Below are positions 9,567 to 21,168 of a DNA stretch of 64,000 nucleotides, piece after piece. Position numbers and translations under genes: made by a program. The notes beneath the pieces were generated by a model. That model ran no database searches. It was not told where the DNA came from and was given only the letters and a program-made list of their open reading frames with translations. Position 1 is the first letter of the stretch. Each line of letters begins with the position of its first letter. This DNA comes from Sinomonas atrocyanea (GTDB lineage Bacteria; Actinomycetota; Actinomycetes; Actinomycetales; Micrococcaceae), in the NCBI RefSeq assembly GCF_030811715.1, contig NZ_JAUSRH010000010.1, positions 95,685-159,684 on the forward strand, given 5' to 3'.

Positions 9567-10346
9567 ATGGGTACACCGAGGCGATCAGGCGCGCTCATCA
9601 TCATGCCCGCCTGGAACGAGGCGGAAGCCATCGGCGGCACCATCCAGAACGTGAGGGCCATCGTCCCGCACCACGACATCCTGGTTGTGGACGACGGCTC
9701 GAAGGACGCGACGGCGCGCATTGCGGCCGAGGCCGGAGCCGCGGTGCTGAAGCTGCCGTTCAACCTCGGCGTCGGCGGGGCCATGCGGGCAGGATTCAAG
9801 TACGCCCTCCGGAACGGCTACACCCGCGCCATCCAAGTCGACTCGGACGGTCAGCACGACCCCCACGACATCGACCGGGTGCTCGCAGGGCTCGAGACCG
9901 CGGACATCTCGATCGGAGCCCGCTTCGCGGGCCGCGGGTCCTACGACGCCAAGGGGCCCCGCCGCTGGGCGATGGTCGTCCTCGCCAAGGTGATCTCCGC
10001 GGTCGCCGGAACGCGCCTCACCGACGTGACCTCCGGCTTCCGGGCCGCGAACCTCAAGGCGCTGCACCAGTACATGGAGCACTTCCCGGCCGAGTACCTG
10101 GGAGACACGATCGACTCCCTCGTCGTGGCCGTGAAGTCCGGATGCAAGGTCATCCAGGTCCCCGTCGAAATGAAGGCCCGGCAGGCCGGCACGCCGAGCC
10201 ACAGCCCCTGGAAGGCAACCATCTACTTGGCCAGATCAGGTCTTGTGCTCTGCTTCGCGCTCGCACGCCCCCGCACCAAGATGCCCACCGAGATCACGGC
10301 ACCCGCTGCCGGCGACATCGCAGGGGAGACGGGGGCCTCCGCGTGA
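9567..10346 (+). CDS. GT2 family glycosyltransferase (DPM1-like, soluble)
   Basis: This 259-residue protein has a GT2 fold without C-terminal membrane helices. Motifs are IIMPAWNEAEAIG, VVDDGSKDAT and the acidic site in IQVDSDGQHDP (about residue 94). A TTG nine bases upstream is an alternative start, but the ATG at 9567 fits a -10 box placed for a leaderless transcript. Its stop overlaps the GTG of the DUF2304 gene. The GT2 plus DUF2304 pairing is common in actinobacterial surface-glycan clusters. Confidence 0.87.
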   Translation: MGTPRRSGALIIMPAWNEAEAIGGTIQNVRAIVPHHDILVVDDGSKDATARIAAEAGAAVLKLPFNLGVGGAMRAGFKYALRNGYTRAIQVDSDGQHDPHDIDRVLAGLETADISIGARFAGRGSYDAKGPRRWAMVVLAKVISAVAGTRLTDVTSGFRAANLKALHQYMEHFPAEYLGDTIDSLVVAVKSGCKVIQVPVEMKARQAGTPSHSPWKATIYLARSGLVLCFALARPRTKMPTEITAPAAGDIAGETGASA

Positions 10347-10774
10347 GCGTCGCCTTCTCCCTCGTCATCGCGGTCTGCATGGTGCTGGCCGTGCTGGCCA
10401 TGCTCCGCTCCGGCAAGCTGCGCGAGAAGTACGCCGTCCTGTGGCTCGTCGTCGGCGGCCTGACCATCATCCTCGGGATCTTCCCGAGCCTGCTGGACTG
10501 GGCGGCCTCCCTCGTCGGCATCAAGGTGCCGGCCAACCTCCTCTTCGCCCTCTCGATCGTCCTCCTCGTCGGCGTGGGCCTCCACGTCTCGCGCGAGCTC
10601 ACGGTCCTCGAAGAGGAGACCCGGATCCTCGCCGAAGAGGTGGCCATCCTGCGCCAGTCCGTCGACGTGCTCCGCAAGGCCGCCGCGGCGCCGGGCGAGG
10701 CCCCCCAAGACCCGACCGCAGTGCACCATCCTGCACGCCCGATCGCATCAGAAGAGGTTGACAGTGACCATTGA
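10343..10774 (+). CDS. DUF2304 family membrane protein
   Basis: A 143-residue protein with three membrane segments separated by short loops (LREKYAVLWLVVGG is characteristic), followed by a charged helical, probably coiled-coil tail (LTVLEEETRILAEEVAILRQ). This matches DUF2304, a family coupled to GT2 genes and suspected to act in lipid-linked sugar handling. It starts with GTG overlapping the GT2 stop, and the next GT2 gene begins 11 nt before its own stop. Confidence 0.85.
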   Translation: MSVAFSLVIAVCMVLAVLAMLRSGKLREKYAVLWLVVGGLTIILGIFPSLLDWAASLVGIKVPANLLFALSIVLLVGVGLHVSRELTVLEEETRILAEEVAILRQSVDVLRKAAAAPGEAPQDPTAVHHPARPIASEEVDSDH

Positions 10775-11660
10775 CGTGATGTTCCCCTACTACGGGGACG
10801 TTGCCATGATGAAGGCCGCCGTGGCCTCCGTGCTCAGCCAGGAGGACGAGGACTTCCGTCTGACTATCGTCGACGACGGCTTCCCGGACGAGACGCTCCC
10901 GGAGTACTTCGCCAACCTCGTCGAAGGCGACCCGCGGGTGCGCTACTTCCGCAACGAGAAGAACCTCGGCGCCAACGGCAACTACAAGAAGTGCCTGTCC
11001 CTCGTCGAGCACGACGTCGTCGTGGTCATGGGCGCGGACGACATCATGCTGCCGAACTACATCGGCACGGTCCGCAAGGCCTTCCAGAACCCGGATGTGG
11101 CCATCGTCCAGCCCGGCGTCGAGGTGATCGACGAGAACGGCAGCGTCTACGAGCCCCTCGGCGACCGCGTCAAGGGCTTCCTGCGGCGTCTGGCCGTCGG
11201 CGGTTCGTCGGAGGCCATCATCGAAGGCGAGGCGATCGCGGAGAGCCTCATCACCGGCGACTGGCTCTACTTCCCGTCCGTGGCCTGGCGCGCCGAGGCG
11301 ATCCTCAAGCACGACTTCCGCGAGCAGTACAACGTGGTCCAGGACCTCGCCCTCGCGATGGACATCATCATGGATGGCGGGAAGATGCTCGTCACCGACA
11401 CCGTGTGCTTCCAGTACCGGCGCCACCGCGAGTCGGACTCCTCCGTGCGTGCCCTCGACGGCCGCCGCTTCGCGGAGGAGCGGGCCTTCTTCGACGAGTG
11501 CGCCGCCGACTTCGCCCGCCTGGGGTGGACGAGGGCGGCCCGCGCGGCGCGCGTCCACCTGACCTCCCGGCTCAATGCCGTCTCGCTGACCCCCAAGGTC
11601 GTCCAGAAGCGCATGTGGCCTGGGCTCAAGAAGCTCACCGCCCACGCGCTGCGCCCGTAG
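10764..11660 (+). CDS. GT2 family glycosyltransferase
   Basis: A soluble GT-A type transferase of 298 residues: MFPYYGDVAMMKAAVASVL at the N-terminus, IVDDG at about residue 37, and a modified metal site VVVMGADDIMLP at about 95. The chosen GTG lies 6 nt after an AAGAGG ribosome site; a TTG 6 nt upstream is possible. It closes the + strand operon that begins at 9567 and is followed by a strong hairpin. Confidence 0.87.
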   Translation: MTIDVMFPYYGDVAMMKAAVASVLSQEDEDFRLTIVDDGFPDETLPEYFANLVEGDPRVRYFRNEKNLGANGNYKKCLSLVEHDVVVVMGADDIMLPNYIGTVRKAFQNPDVAIVQPGVEVIDENGSVYEPLGDRVKGFLRRLAVGGSSEAIIEGEAIAESLITGDWLYFPSVAWRAEAILKHDFREQYNVVQDLALAMDIIMDGGKMLVTDTVCFQYRRHRESDSSVRALDGRRFAEERAFFDECAADFARLGWTRAARAARVHLTSRLNAVSLTPKVVQKRMWPGLKKLTAHALRP

Positions 11661-11673
11661 CGCGCGCAGCGCG

Positions 11674-11810
11674 ACAGACGCCGGCGGGGGCGGGGCCCCC
11701 CGGGGGGCCCCCCCCGCGGGGGGGGGGGGGGGGGGCCCCGCCCCCCCCCCCCCCCCCCCCAACCCCCACCCCCCCCCCCCCCCGGCCCCCCCCCCCCCGC
11801 CGGCGTCTGT
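11674..11810. terminator. Bidirectional hairpin with an artefactual G/C homopolymer interior
   Basis: A perfect 17-bp inverted repeat (ACAGACGCCGGCGGGGG at 11674-11690 and its complement at 11794-11810) lies between two convergent genes that end at 11660 and 11838, as expected for a shared terminator. The roughly 100 nt between the arms are runs of pure G then pure C. This looks like a consensus failure over a strong hairpin rather than real sequence, so the true loop length is unknown. Confidence 0.6.
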
Positions 11811-11837
11811 GCTGCGGGTGCAGCCGAACCCTCCGCG

Positions 11838-13262
11838 TCAGCCGATAACGGCCTTCAGGCGCCCGGACCGCCACAGCCAGAGGGCGGCGGCAGCGAAGGC
11901 GAGCAGGGCGGCGGCGAAGGTCCCGACCCCGAACCAGAAGTCGGTGGGCAGCAGGAGCATGAGGGCGCAGACGGCGACGCTTGCGACCAGGCCGACGACC
12001 ATGATCTTCGCGTCCATCAGATGGCGGCCATGGCGCCGTGCCGCCGCCATGTACGCCACGCCCAGCAGCACGAAGGCCAGCACCTTCGTGGCACCCACCC
12101 AGAACAGGCTGCCCGTGGAGGCCGGGATCAGCATGACCCCCAGATCGAGGACGGCGACGACCGGGGTGACGAGCGCCATGAGGCGCGTGCGCCCGATGGC
12201 CACGAGCTGGGTGGTGCCGAGCAGGAAGACGATGTACCCCATGGCCATGGCAGGCATGATCCGGGCGAGCTGGAGCTGTTCGATGGTCGGGTCGTGGGCC
12301 AGGATGTTCGCGGCGAGGACGGCGGACGCACTCGCGGCGACCGCGAGGGCCACCCCGACAGCGACACCCTCGACCATGATGCGGCGCACCGCGCCCTTCG
12401 CGTCGTCGCCGCGGTGCGCGAGGATCGCCGTCTCCCACACATTGGCGAGGGCCATGATCACGGCGAGGGGGCCCAGGGCCATGGGCAGCATGGCACCGTA
12501 CCTGCCGTAGAAGGCGGGCCCGTGCAGGGCCGTGAGGATGAACGATTCGCCCTGGAGCATGAGCACGAGTGCGACGCTGTGGGGGAGCATCGGCGCCGAG
12601 GTCCGCAGGGCCGAGCCCACCAGTCCGGGGAAGGCGAACGGCCGGCCCGGCCTCGAGGCGACGAGGCTGGCCGCCGAGGTCAGGGCGACGACGACCGCGA
12701 AGGCCCCCATGTACGCGGCCGCCGTGCGCGAGACGAGCAGGACGGCGGCGAGGCCCGCGAGGTGGCCGAGCGTCTGGGCGCCGATGGTGATGCCGACGAA
12801 GGCCAGGGCCCGGTGCTGGGCCCTCAGGACGGAGAGGCACATCTGGATTCCGCCCAGCAGCCCGACCACCGCGAGCGCGATCACCGTGGAGAGGTCGTCG
12901 GCGAGCCTCCCCGCGGCTGCGGCCAACGCGACGGCCGCGCCGACTCCGAGGAGCCCGAGCCCAGCGCTCTGCAGGATGCCGAAGGCAGAGAGGGACGCGG
13001 CCTTGCGCGGGCCGTCGGGTCCGTCGAAGTAGGCGCGGGTGATGATGAGCGGCAGGCCCACGAGGATGACGATCAGGGCGACGGAGACGAGGGAGATCGA
13101 GAACGAGACCCGCCCCCACTGTTCCGGGTCGAGGGTCCGCTGCACGAACGGCTGGGTGATCAGGGGGCCGGCGCCCTGGGCGACGGCGGCCAGGAGGTAC
13201 AGGAACCGGTGGCTGGCCGGCGCGGCCGTGACTGCCACCGCCTCCCCGGACTCTCGGCTCAT
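11838..13262 (-). CDS. Polysaccharide flippase (Wzx/MATE-like)
   Basis: A 474-residue membrane protein with twelve to fourteen hydrophobic segments and no large soluble domain. The N-terminal stretch AQGAGPLITQPFVQRTLDPEQWG is typical of Wzx-type O-antigen/teichoic-acid flippases of the MOP superfamily. It would move lipid-linked repeat units across the membrane. Its ATG overlaps the stop of the upstream GT2 gene (ATGA), so the two are co-translated on the minus strand. Confidence 0.85.
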   Translation of the reverse strand: MSRESGEAVAVTAAPASHRFLYLLAAVAQGAGPLITQPFVQRTLDPEQWGRVSFSISLVSVALIVILVGLPLIITRAYFDGPDGPRKAASLSAFGILQSAGLGLLGVGAAVALAAAAGRLADDLSTVIALAVVGLLGGIQMCLSVLRAQHRALAFVGITIGAQTLGHLAGLAAVLLVSRTAAAYMGAFAVVVALTSAASLVASRPGRPFAFPGLVGSALRTSAPMLPHSVALVLMLQGESFILTALHGPAFYGRYGAMLPMALGPLAVIMALANVWETAILAHRGDDAKGAVRRIMVEGVAVGVALAVAASASAVLAANILAHDPTIEQLQLARIMPAMAMGYIVFLLGTTQLVAIGRTRLMALVTPVVAVLDLGVMLIPASTGSLFWVGATKVLAFVLLGVAYMAAARRHGRHLMDAKIMVVGLVASVAVCALMLLLPTDFWFGVGTFAAALLAFAAAALWLWRSGRLKAVIG

Positions 13263-14269
13263 GCCCCGAGCTCGTACTGCCGCCGGATGTAGGTCCGGTA
13301 CGCCGAGGCGTAGAGGGCCGGCGCGATCCGCGCGGCGACGGCTGAGACGGCGATGACCGGCGCGCAGACGAACACGTCCGGCAGGTCGCGCAGCCGGACC
13401 TTGTCCCGCAGCACGGAGGAGAGCGCCGCGACGGTCTGCTCATCGGCCCCGCCGGCGAGGGCCCCGGAGAGCACGACCACGGCGAGCGTGGTCCGCATGG
13501 TGCGCCAGGACCGCTGCGAGACGAGGGGAGCGACCTCCGGGTTCAGGCCCTCGCGCAGGAACGTCTCGGTGTCAGTGACGAAGTCCGCCGTGAGCTTCTG
13601 CGACCACGTGGTCGAGGCCGCGTCGACGTAGTAGGCGTACACCGGGGTGGCACTGAATCTGACCTTGGTGCTGTAGGAGTAGGCGGCCGCGTTGAAGATG
13701 ATGTCCTCGTAGCGCCGGATGTCCTCGCGGTGCTGCACGGCATCGAACAGGCGCCGGCGGTAGATCTTGCCGTGGTTGTAGTTCCAGATGCGCTCCTGGA
13801 GGAGCGACTCGACCGCCTCGAGGCCGGTGAGGGTGCCGGTCACGCGGTCGGGGCGCACGCTCTCGCGCCCGCTGGCGAGCTTGGCCACGTGGGCTCCGGC
13901 GGCGACGTCGACCTCGGAGTCCGCGGCGAGCGCGAGAAGGTGGTCCAAGGCGACCGGGAGCAATTCGTCGTCGCTGTCGAGGAAGCCCACGAAGTCGCCC
14001 GACGATGCCGCGACACCGGCGTTGCGCGCCGCACTCGGGCCCGAGTTGGCCTCGAGCGAGATCAGTCGGATGCGCGCATCGCCGGTGGCCTCGATGTAGT
14101 CCCGGGCGGCCTGTGCGCCGTCGTCCGTGGAGCAGTCGTCGACGACCACGGCCTCCCAGCCGCCGAAGGTCTGCGCACGGACGCTGTCGAGGGCCCGGCC
14201 GATCACGGCGGCGCCGTTGTACAGCGGGATGACGAGGCTCACTCGGGGCGTGGGCGCTGGGCTGGTCAC
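13259..14269 (-). CDS. GT2 family glycosyltransferase
   Basis: A GT-A transferase with SLVIPLYNGAAVIGRALDS, VVVDDCSTDDG and the DxD-like site in GFLDSDDELLP (about residue 97). The C-terminal half is helical and may bind the acceptor. GTG start with a GGGAG ribosome site 6 nt upstream. It heads a two-gene minus-strand operon with the flippase, separated from the lysozyme gene behind it by a terminator. Confidence 0.87.
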   Translation of the reverse strand: MTSPAPTPRVSLVIPLYNGAAVIGRALDSVRAQTFGGWEAVVVDDCSTDDGAQAARDYIEATGDARIRLISLEANSGPSAARNAGVAASSGDFVGFLDSDDELLPVALDHLLALAADSEVDVAAGAHVAKLASGRESVRPDRVTGTLTGLEAVESLLQERIWNYNHGKIYRRRLFDAVQHREDIRRYEDIIFNAAAYSYSTKVRFSATPVYAYYVDAASTTWSQKLTADFVTDTETFLREGLNPEVAPLVSQRSWRTMRTTLAVVVLSGALAGGADEQTVAALSSVLRDKVRLRDLPDVFVCAPVIAVSAVAARIAPALYASAYRTYIRRQYELGA

Positions 14270-14296
14270 GGTGCTCCCATGATCGGAACGGACATC

Positions 14297-14331
14297 GGCT
14301 GGTCGGTGCGCGAACGGCGCACCGACCAGCC
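14297..14331 (-). terminator. Hairpin terminator after the lysozyme gene
   Basis: A perfect 15-bp stem (GGCTGGTCGGTGCGC and its complement) with a 5-nt loop lies 8 nt beyond the lysozyme stop and just before the next minus-strand gene. There is no long U-run, which is common in high-GC actinobacteria. Confidence 0.8.
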
Positions 14332-14338
14332 TACCCGC

Positions 14339-16612
14339 TCAGGAGTACGCGACGACGGTCCCTCCGGTCGCCGTCCACGTGATCGTCCCGCCCTGGTACT
14401 TCTGGTAGCACGAGCTCGACGACGAGCAGATCTCGGAGGTCGTGGGGTACCCCAGCCGGCTGTTCTCGAAGCCGAGGTTCGCCCACGCGTTCCGGATCGC
14501 GCCCCACGTGCTCAACTGGGCGCCGGTGGCGGGGCTCCAGACGATGCCGCCGCCCTGGAACATCTGGTAGCAGCCGCCCCTGACGAGGCCGCACGTGTCG
14601 CCGCTCGAGGTGGGGTAGCCCATGCGGCCGTCCTGGAAGCCGTTCGCGGCCCACGCGTTCCGGATCGCACCCCACGTGCTCAGCTGGGCTCCGGTGGCGG
14701 GGCTGTAGTTGATGCCGCCGCCCTGGAACATCTGGTAGCAGCCGCCGTTGACCTGGCCGCAGATCTTGCCGGTCGTGGGGTAGCCGAGCACGCCGTTCTC
14801 GAAGCCGTTGGCTCCCCAGGCATTGCGGATCGGGCCGTAGAGGCTCAGCTGGGCTCCGGTGGCGGGGCTGTAGTTGATGCCGCCGCCCTGGAACATCTGG
14901 TAGCAGCCGCCGTTGACCTGGCCGCAGATCTTGCCGCTGGTGGGATAGCCGAGCGCTCCGTTCTCGAAGCCGCTGGCGCCCCAGGCGTCGCGGATCGGGC
15001 CGTAGATACTCAGCTGCGCCCCGGTTGCGGACGTCCAGTTGATGCCGCCGCCTTGGAACATCTGGTAGCAGCCGCCGTTGACCTGGCCGCAGACCTTGCC
15101 GGTGGTGGGGTATCCGAGGATGCCCCGCTCGAACCCGTTCGCCCCCCAGGCATCGCGGATCGGGCCATAGAGGCTCAGCTGGGCGCCGGTGGCGGGACTA
15201 TAGCTGACGGCTCCGCCCTGGAACATCTGGTAGCAGCCGCCGTTGAGCTGCCCGCAGGTCTGGTCAGTGGTGGGATAGCCGAGGGCGCCGTTCTCGTAAC
15301 CGCTGTTGGCCCAGGCCGTGCGGATTGCTCCGTAGTACGTGGGGCGTGCTCCGGTGGCGGAGCTCCAGTTGAGCGCCCCGTTCTGGAAGAACTGGTAGCA
15401 GCCGCCGTTCTTCAGCCCGCACGCGATCCCGGACGTCTGGCCGCCCAGGCCCGTGTAGACGCTGGCCGCCGCGCCCATCGACGCGCTCGGATCCGCGTCG
15501 CCGTAGGTCGCGAACCGCTTGAGCCCCGAGTAGTCGCCGTTCCAGACGTTGGAGTCTCCCGGGAACGGGCCGCCCGAGCTGTACTGCCAGACGCTGAAGT
15601 TGCCCCAGCTCGCGGGCAGCACGCCCGGGCCGGAAGTGTTGTAGGCCGCGATCCAGAGCGGGTTGTTCGAGAACGCCCCTGAGTTGCCCGTGCACGAGCC
15701 CCACCAGTCGCTCGTGGAGTAGACCATGGGCCGGCGGCCGGTGAGGCTGAGCACGGTGTTCGAGAAGTCGTTGATCCATCCGACCATCTGGGCGGGGCTC
15801 ATGCTGTAGCACGTGTTGCCCATGTAGACGCCGTTGATGGTCTGCCCCGCGTAGGGGTTGTACTCGATGTCGAGCACCGGCGGCAGCGTGATGCCGTCCG
15901 GGGTCCACCCGCCGCCGTTGCTGACGAAGTACCTGGCCTGGTCGGCGCCGGAGGACCAGTTCGGGATGGCGAAGTGGTAGGCGCCGCGGATCATGCCGGC
16001 GCTCTGGGAACCGAAGTACTGCGAGGAGAACAGGCTGTTGGTGTAGTAGTTGCCCTCCGACGCCTTCACGTAGGCGAACCGGACGCCCTGGCTGTACATG
16101 CTGCCCCAGTCGAGGCTCGTCTGGTAGGCGCTCACGTCGACGCCGGAGATGCCCCATGAGGGCTGCCACGCTCCGGGGAGGAGGCCCGGGACGGCCATGC
16201 CGCGGGCGTCGTTCCCGCCCTTGTTCTTCGACTGGGGGTTCGCCTGGCCCATCTTGGCCCCGGGGCCGATAAGGCTGCGCATGGCGGCCCTGGCTGAGGG
16301 ATCCTCGCCCGCATCGTGGGGATCGCGGGTACCGGGCTTGGTGGGCGGCGCGGACGACGACGCCGGGCTGGGGATGACCGACGGCGGCGCCGAGGGGTTC
16401 ACGGCCGGCCCGGGCGTCGGCGCGCTCGGGGCCTTGGCACCCGGGGCCGGCGCAGTGGACGTCGGGCCGGGGGCGGCAGGCGAGGTCGGCTGCGCGTTGT
16501 CGGCGCCGGCCGCCTGGAGCGGGCCGAGGAGGAACCCGACGGCGAGAACTGCGCTGATGGCCGTGGCGGGAAGGACCCGGTTCCGGCGGGTGGTCCAGAA
16601 CGTGTGCAGCAT
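14339..16612 (-). CDS. GH25 lysozyme (N-acetylmuramidase) with LGFP repeats
   Basis: Layout: signal peptide (about 1-37), a Pro/Ser/Ala-rich linker (about 38-125), a GH25 catalytic domain (about 155-365), then LGFP repeats to the C-terminus. GH25 features are GVDVSAYQTSLDW, AYVKASEG and the acidic pair in PPVLDIEYNPY. It would cut the glycan backbone of peptidoglycan outside the cell, held to the envelope by the repeats. A GGAG site precedes the ATG. The 160-nt upstream gap holds a plausible TAGGCT -10 box. Neighbouring glycan genes suggest wall remodelling during polymer attachment. Confidence 0.92.
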   Translation of the reverse strand: MLHTFWTTRRNRVLPATAISAVLAVGFLLGPLQAAGADNAQPTSPAAPGPTSTAPAPGAKAPSAPTPGPAVNPSAPPSVIPSPASSSAPPTKPGTRDPHDAGEDPSARAAMRSLIGPGAKMGQANPQSKNKGGNDARGMAVPGLLPGAWQPSWGISGVDVSAYQTSLDWGSMYSQGVRFAYVKASEGNYYTNSLFSSQYFGSQSAGMIRGAYHFAIPNWSSGADQARYFVSNGGGWTPDGITLPPVLDIEYNPYAGQTINGVYMGNTCYSMSPAQMVGWINDFSNTVLSLTGRRPMVYSTSDWWGSCTGNSGAFSNNPLWIAAYNTSGPGVLPASWGNFSVWQYSSGGPFPGDSNVWNGDYSGLKRFATYGDADPSASMGAAASVYTGLGGQTSGIACGLKNGGCYQFFQNGALNWSSATGARPTYYGAIRTAWANSGYENGALGYPTTDQTCGQLNGGCYQMFQGGAVSYSPATGAQLSLYGPIRDAWGANGFERGILGYPTTGKVCGQVNGGCYQMFQGGGINWTSATGAQLSIYGPIRDAWGASGFENGALGYPTSGKICGQVNGGCYQMFQGGGINYSPATGAQLSLYGPIRNAWGANGFENGVLGYPTTGKICGQVNGGCYQMFQGGGINYSPATGAQLSTWGAIRNAWAANGFQDGRMGYPTSSGDTCGLVRGGCYQMFQGGGIVWSPATGAQLSTWGAIRNAWANLGFENSRLGYPTTSEICSSSSSCYQKYQGGTITWTATGGTVVAYS
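14345..15450 (-). repeat. Tandem LGFP repeats (about 7 units of 55 residues)
   Basis: Within the lysozyme gene a 165-bp unit repeats. Each protein unit has a GGCYQMFQGG block, an ATGAQLS stretch, an AWGANGFE stretch and an LGYPT block with a paired cysteine. Six (L/M)GYPT and seven CYQ blocks can be counted; the central units are nearly identical at DNA level, so recent duplication or recombination is likely. Confidence 0.9.
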
Positions 16613-16772
16613 GACGTATCTCCAAGAGCTTCAGGAGCCCAAGACTCCGGGGCGCTCGGCGAGCCTAACACACATGTGGTTGAAGTGAATTGCGTGACCA
16701 GTGTGAATAATGATAGTGCAGATAATTCTGCGCTCGTGGGCCGGTCCCGGTCGCCTCGGCTCCAGTCCGGCG

Positions 16773-17636
16773 TCAGCCGTCCAGGAGGCCGAGGAGGTAG
16801 GCGCCGTAGCCGCTCTTCGCGAGCTTGGAGGCGCGGGCGCGGAGTTCGTCGTCGGTGAGGAAGCCCTGGCGCCAGGCGATCTCCTCGGGGGCGCCGATCT
16901 TGAGGCCCTGCCGGTTCTCGATGGTGCGGATGAAGTTGGAGGCGTCGTTGAGGTCGGCGAACGTCCCGGTGTCCAGCCACGCGGTACCGCGGGGCAGGAC
17001 CTCGACCTGCAGGGTTCCGGCTTCGAGGTAGGTGCGGTTCACATCGGTGATCTCGAGCTCGCCGCGGGCGGAGGGCTTGAGGGACTTGGCGATGGCGACG
17101 ACGTCGTTGTCATAGAAGTACAGTCCCGGCACGGCATAGTTGCTCTTGGGGTTGGCCGGCTTCTCCTCGAGGGAGACGGCGCGCCCGGCCTCGTCGAACT
17201 CCACGACGCCGTAGGCGCCCGGGTCCTTCACCCAGTAGCCGAAGACCGCGGCGCCGTCGATGTCCTGGTGGCGGCGCAGCTGGGTGCCCATGCCGGGGCC
17301 GTAGAAGATGTTGTCGCCGAGCACGAGGGCGACCGTGTCGTTGCCGATGTGGTCCTCGCCGAGCAGGAAGGCCTGGGCGAGGCCGTCGGGGGAGGGCTGC
17401 TGGACGTAGCTGATCGAGATCCCGAAGTCGGCCCCGTCGCCGAGGAGGCGGCGGAAGTGCGCGGCGTCGTCCGGGGTGGTGATGACGAGGATGTCCCGGA
17501 TCCCCGCCAGCAGGAGGGTGGAGAGCGGGTAGTAGACCATGGGCTTGTCGTAGACGGGGACAAGCTGCTTGCTGACGCCGAGCGTGATGGGGTGGAGTCT
17601 GGACCCTGTTCCCCCGGCCAGGATGATTCCCTTCAT
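16773..17636 (-). CDS. rmlA: Glucose-1-phosphate thymidylyltransferase
   Basis: First step of dTDP-L-rhamnose synthesis: dTTP plus glucose-1-phosphate gives dTDP-glucose. The nucleotide-binding signature [18 protein letters not shown] opens the protein, followed by [17 protein letters not shown] and [12 protein letters not shown], all diagnostic of RmlA. At 287 residues it is full length. It is divergent from rmlB with a 52-nt gap that must hold both promoters. Confidence 0.96.
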   Translation of the reverse strand: MKGIILAGGTGSRLHPITLGVSKQLVPVYDKPMVYYPLSTLLLAGIRDILVITTPDDAAHFRRLLGDGADFGISISYVQQPSPDGLAQAFLLGEDHIGNDTVALVLGDNIFYGPGMGTQLRRHQDIDGAAVFGYWVKDPGAYGVVEFDEAGRAVSLEEKPANPKSNYAVPGLYFYDNDVVAIAKSLKPSARGELEITDVNRTYLEAGTLQVEVLPRGTAWLDTGTFADLNDASNFIRTIENRQGLKIGAPEEIAWRQGFLTDDELRARASKLAKSGYGAYLLGLLDG

Positions 17637-17676
17637 TTGGCCATCATGTCGGTTCCCGCGAAAGTTTCCCAGCCGT

Positions 17677-20129
<2,453 letters not shown>

Positions 20130-20246
20130 CCGGGGAGTTGTCCACAGGGCTCGCTCTTCCCCGGACGGGGGTTTACAGGATCCGTTAGGCTGAGGCTGCT
20201 GCCGGGTAGGGGCCCGGCGCGAAGGGCGCACCCGGGGGGGAAGTCT

Positions 20247-21130
20247 GTGGATGCTCTGCGCATGGTCGAAGGCGAGGTCAGGGAGCTCATCAGGCTCCGC
20301 GGCCTCGATCCGCTGCGGGAGGCAGGGGAAGTCCGGCGACTCGTCGACGCCGCCGTGGTGGACTACGACGAGCGCGCACTCCTCGGCGCCGTACCGCCGC
20401 TCGGCCCGCTCGACGCCGCGAGGAGGAGGCTCTTCGACGCGGTCGCCGGCTTCGGCCCCCTGCAGCCATTCTTGGATGACCCCACCATCGAGGAGATCTG
20501 GCTCAACGCCCCGCACGAGGTCTACGTGGCCCGGGACGGGGAGTCCGAGCTGACGGGCGTCACCCTCACCGAGCAGGAGGTGCGCGATCTCGTCGAACGG
20601 ATGCTCAAGTCCTCGGGCCGGCGCCTCGACCTCTCCAGCCCGTTCGTCGATGCGGCGCTGCCCGACGGCTCACGCCTGCACGTCGTCATCCCGGACGTGA
20701 CCAGGCGCCACTGGGCGGTGAACATCCGCAAGTTCGTCGTGAAGGCGAGCCGCTTGGAACACCTCGTCGAGCTCGGCTCGCTCAGCCACCAGGCCTCCAG
20801 GTTCCTCCAGGCCGCCGTCGCAGGCGGCCTGAACATCCTCGTCTCGGGCGCCACCCAGGCGGGCAAGACGACCATGCTCAACTGCCTCGGCGCCGCGATC
20901 GGCTCGCGCGAACGGGTGGTCACGGTCGAGGAGATCTTCGAGCTGCAGTTCCCACTGCGCGACGTCGTCGGCCTCCAGTGTCGCCAGCCCAACCTCGAGG
21001 GAACGGGTGAGATCCCGCTCCGCCGACTCGTCAAAGAGGCCCTGCGGATGCGGCCGGACAGGCTCGTCGTCGGCGAGGTCCGCGAGGCCGAGAGCCTCGA
21101 CATGCTGATCGCCCTCAATTCCGGGCTCCC
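20247..21130 (+). pseudogene. tadA: tadA/cpaF secretion ATPase, 5' part, split by island 1
   Basis: The first about 295 codons encode a Tad pilus secretion ATPase: the N-terminal domain with TIEEIWLNAPHEVYV, Walker A SGATQAGKTTMLN (about residue 212), TVEEIFELQF, and the Walker B/Asp box region LRMRPDRLVVGEVREAESLDM-L. The frame runs intact into ALNSGLP and then into unrelated island sequence and a late stop. The rest of the gene resumes in the same phase at 33638. Joined, the two parts give about 408 residues, the usual length. GTG start with a GGGGGGAAG ribosome site. Confidence 0.93.
21123..21130. other. attL core of island 1 (GGGCTCCC)
   Basis: Left copy of the direct repeat, falling in the codons for Gly-Leu-Pro of tadA. 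The conserved box SGLPGMCTIHANS is interrupted after SGLP. The integrase target is thus one of the most conserved stretches of the secretion ATPase gene. Confidence 0.8.
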
Positions 21131-21156
21131 GCTGGCCGGCTCACGCGCGATCGGGT

Positions 21157-21162
21157 TACTCT
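21157..21162 (+). promoter_or_regulatory. -10 box (TACTCT) for leaderless integrase
   Basis: TACTCT lies 6 nt before the integrase ATG and 26 nt inside the attL core, so the promoter belongs to the element and a leaderless transcript is expected. Confidence 0.5.
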
Positions 21163-21168
21163 GCTCGC

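Noticed and set aside
11635..13443. Minus-strand frame running through the G/C homopolymer
   Set aside because: It crosses artefactual sequence and the flippase gene in the wrong frame.
20138..20146. TTGTCCACA, a DnaA-box-like 9-mer before tadA
   Set aside because: A single copy with no clustered boxes or replication genes; chance is likely.
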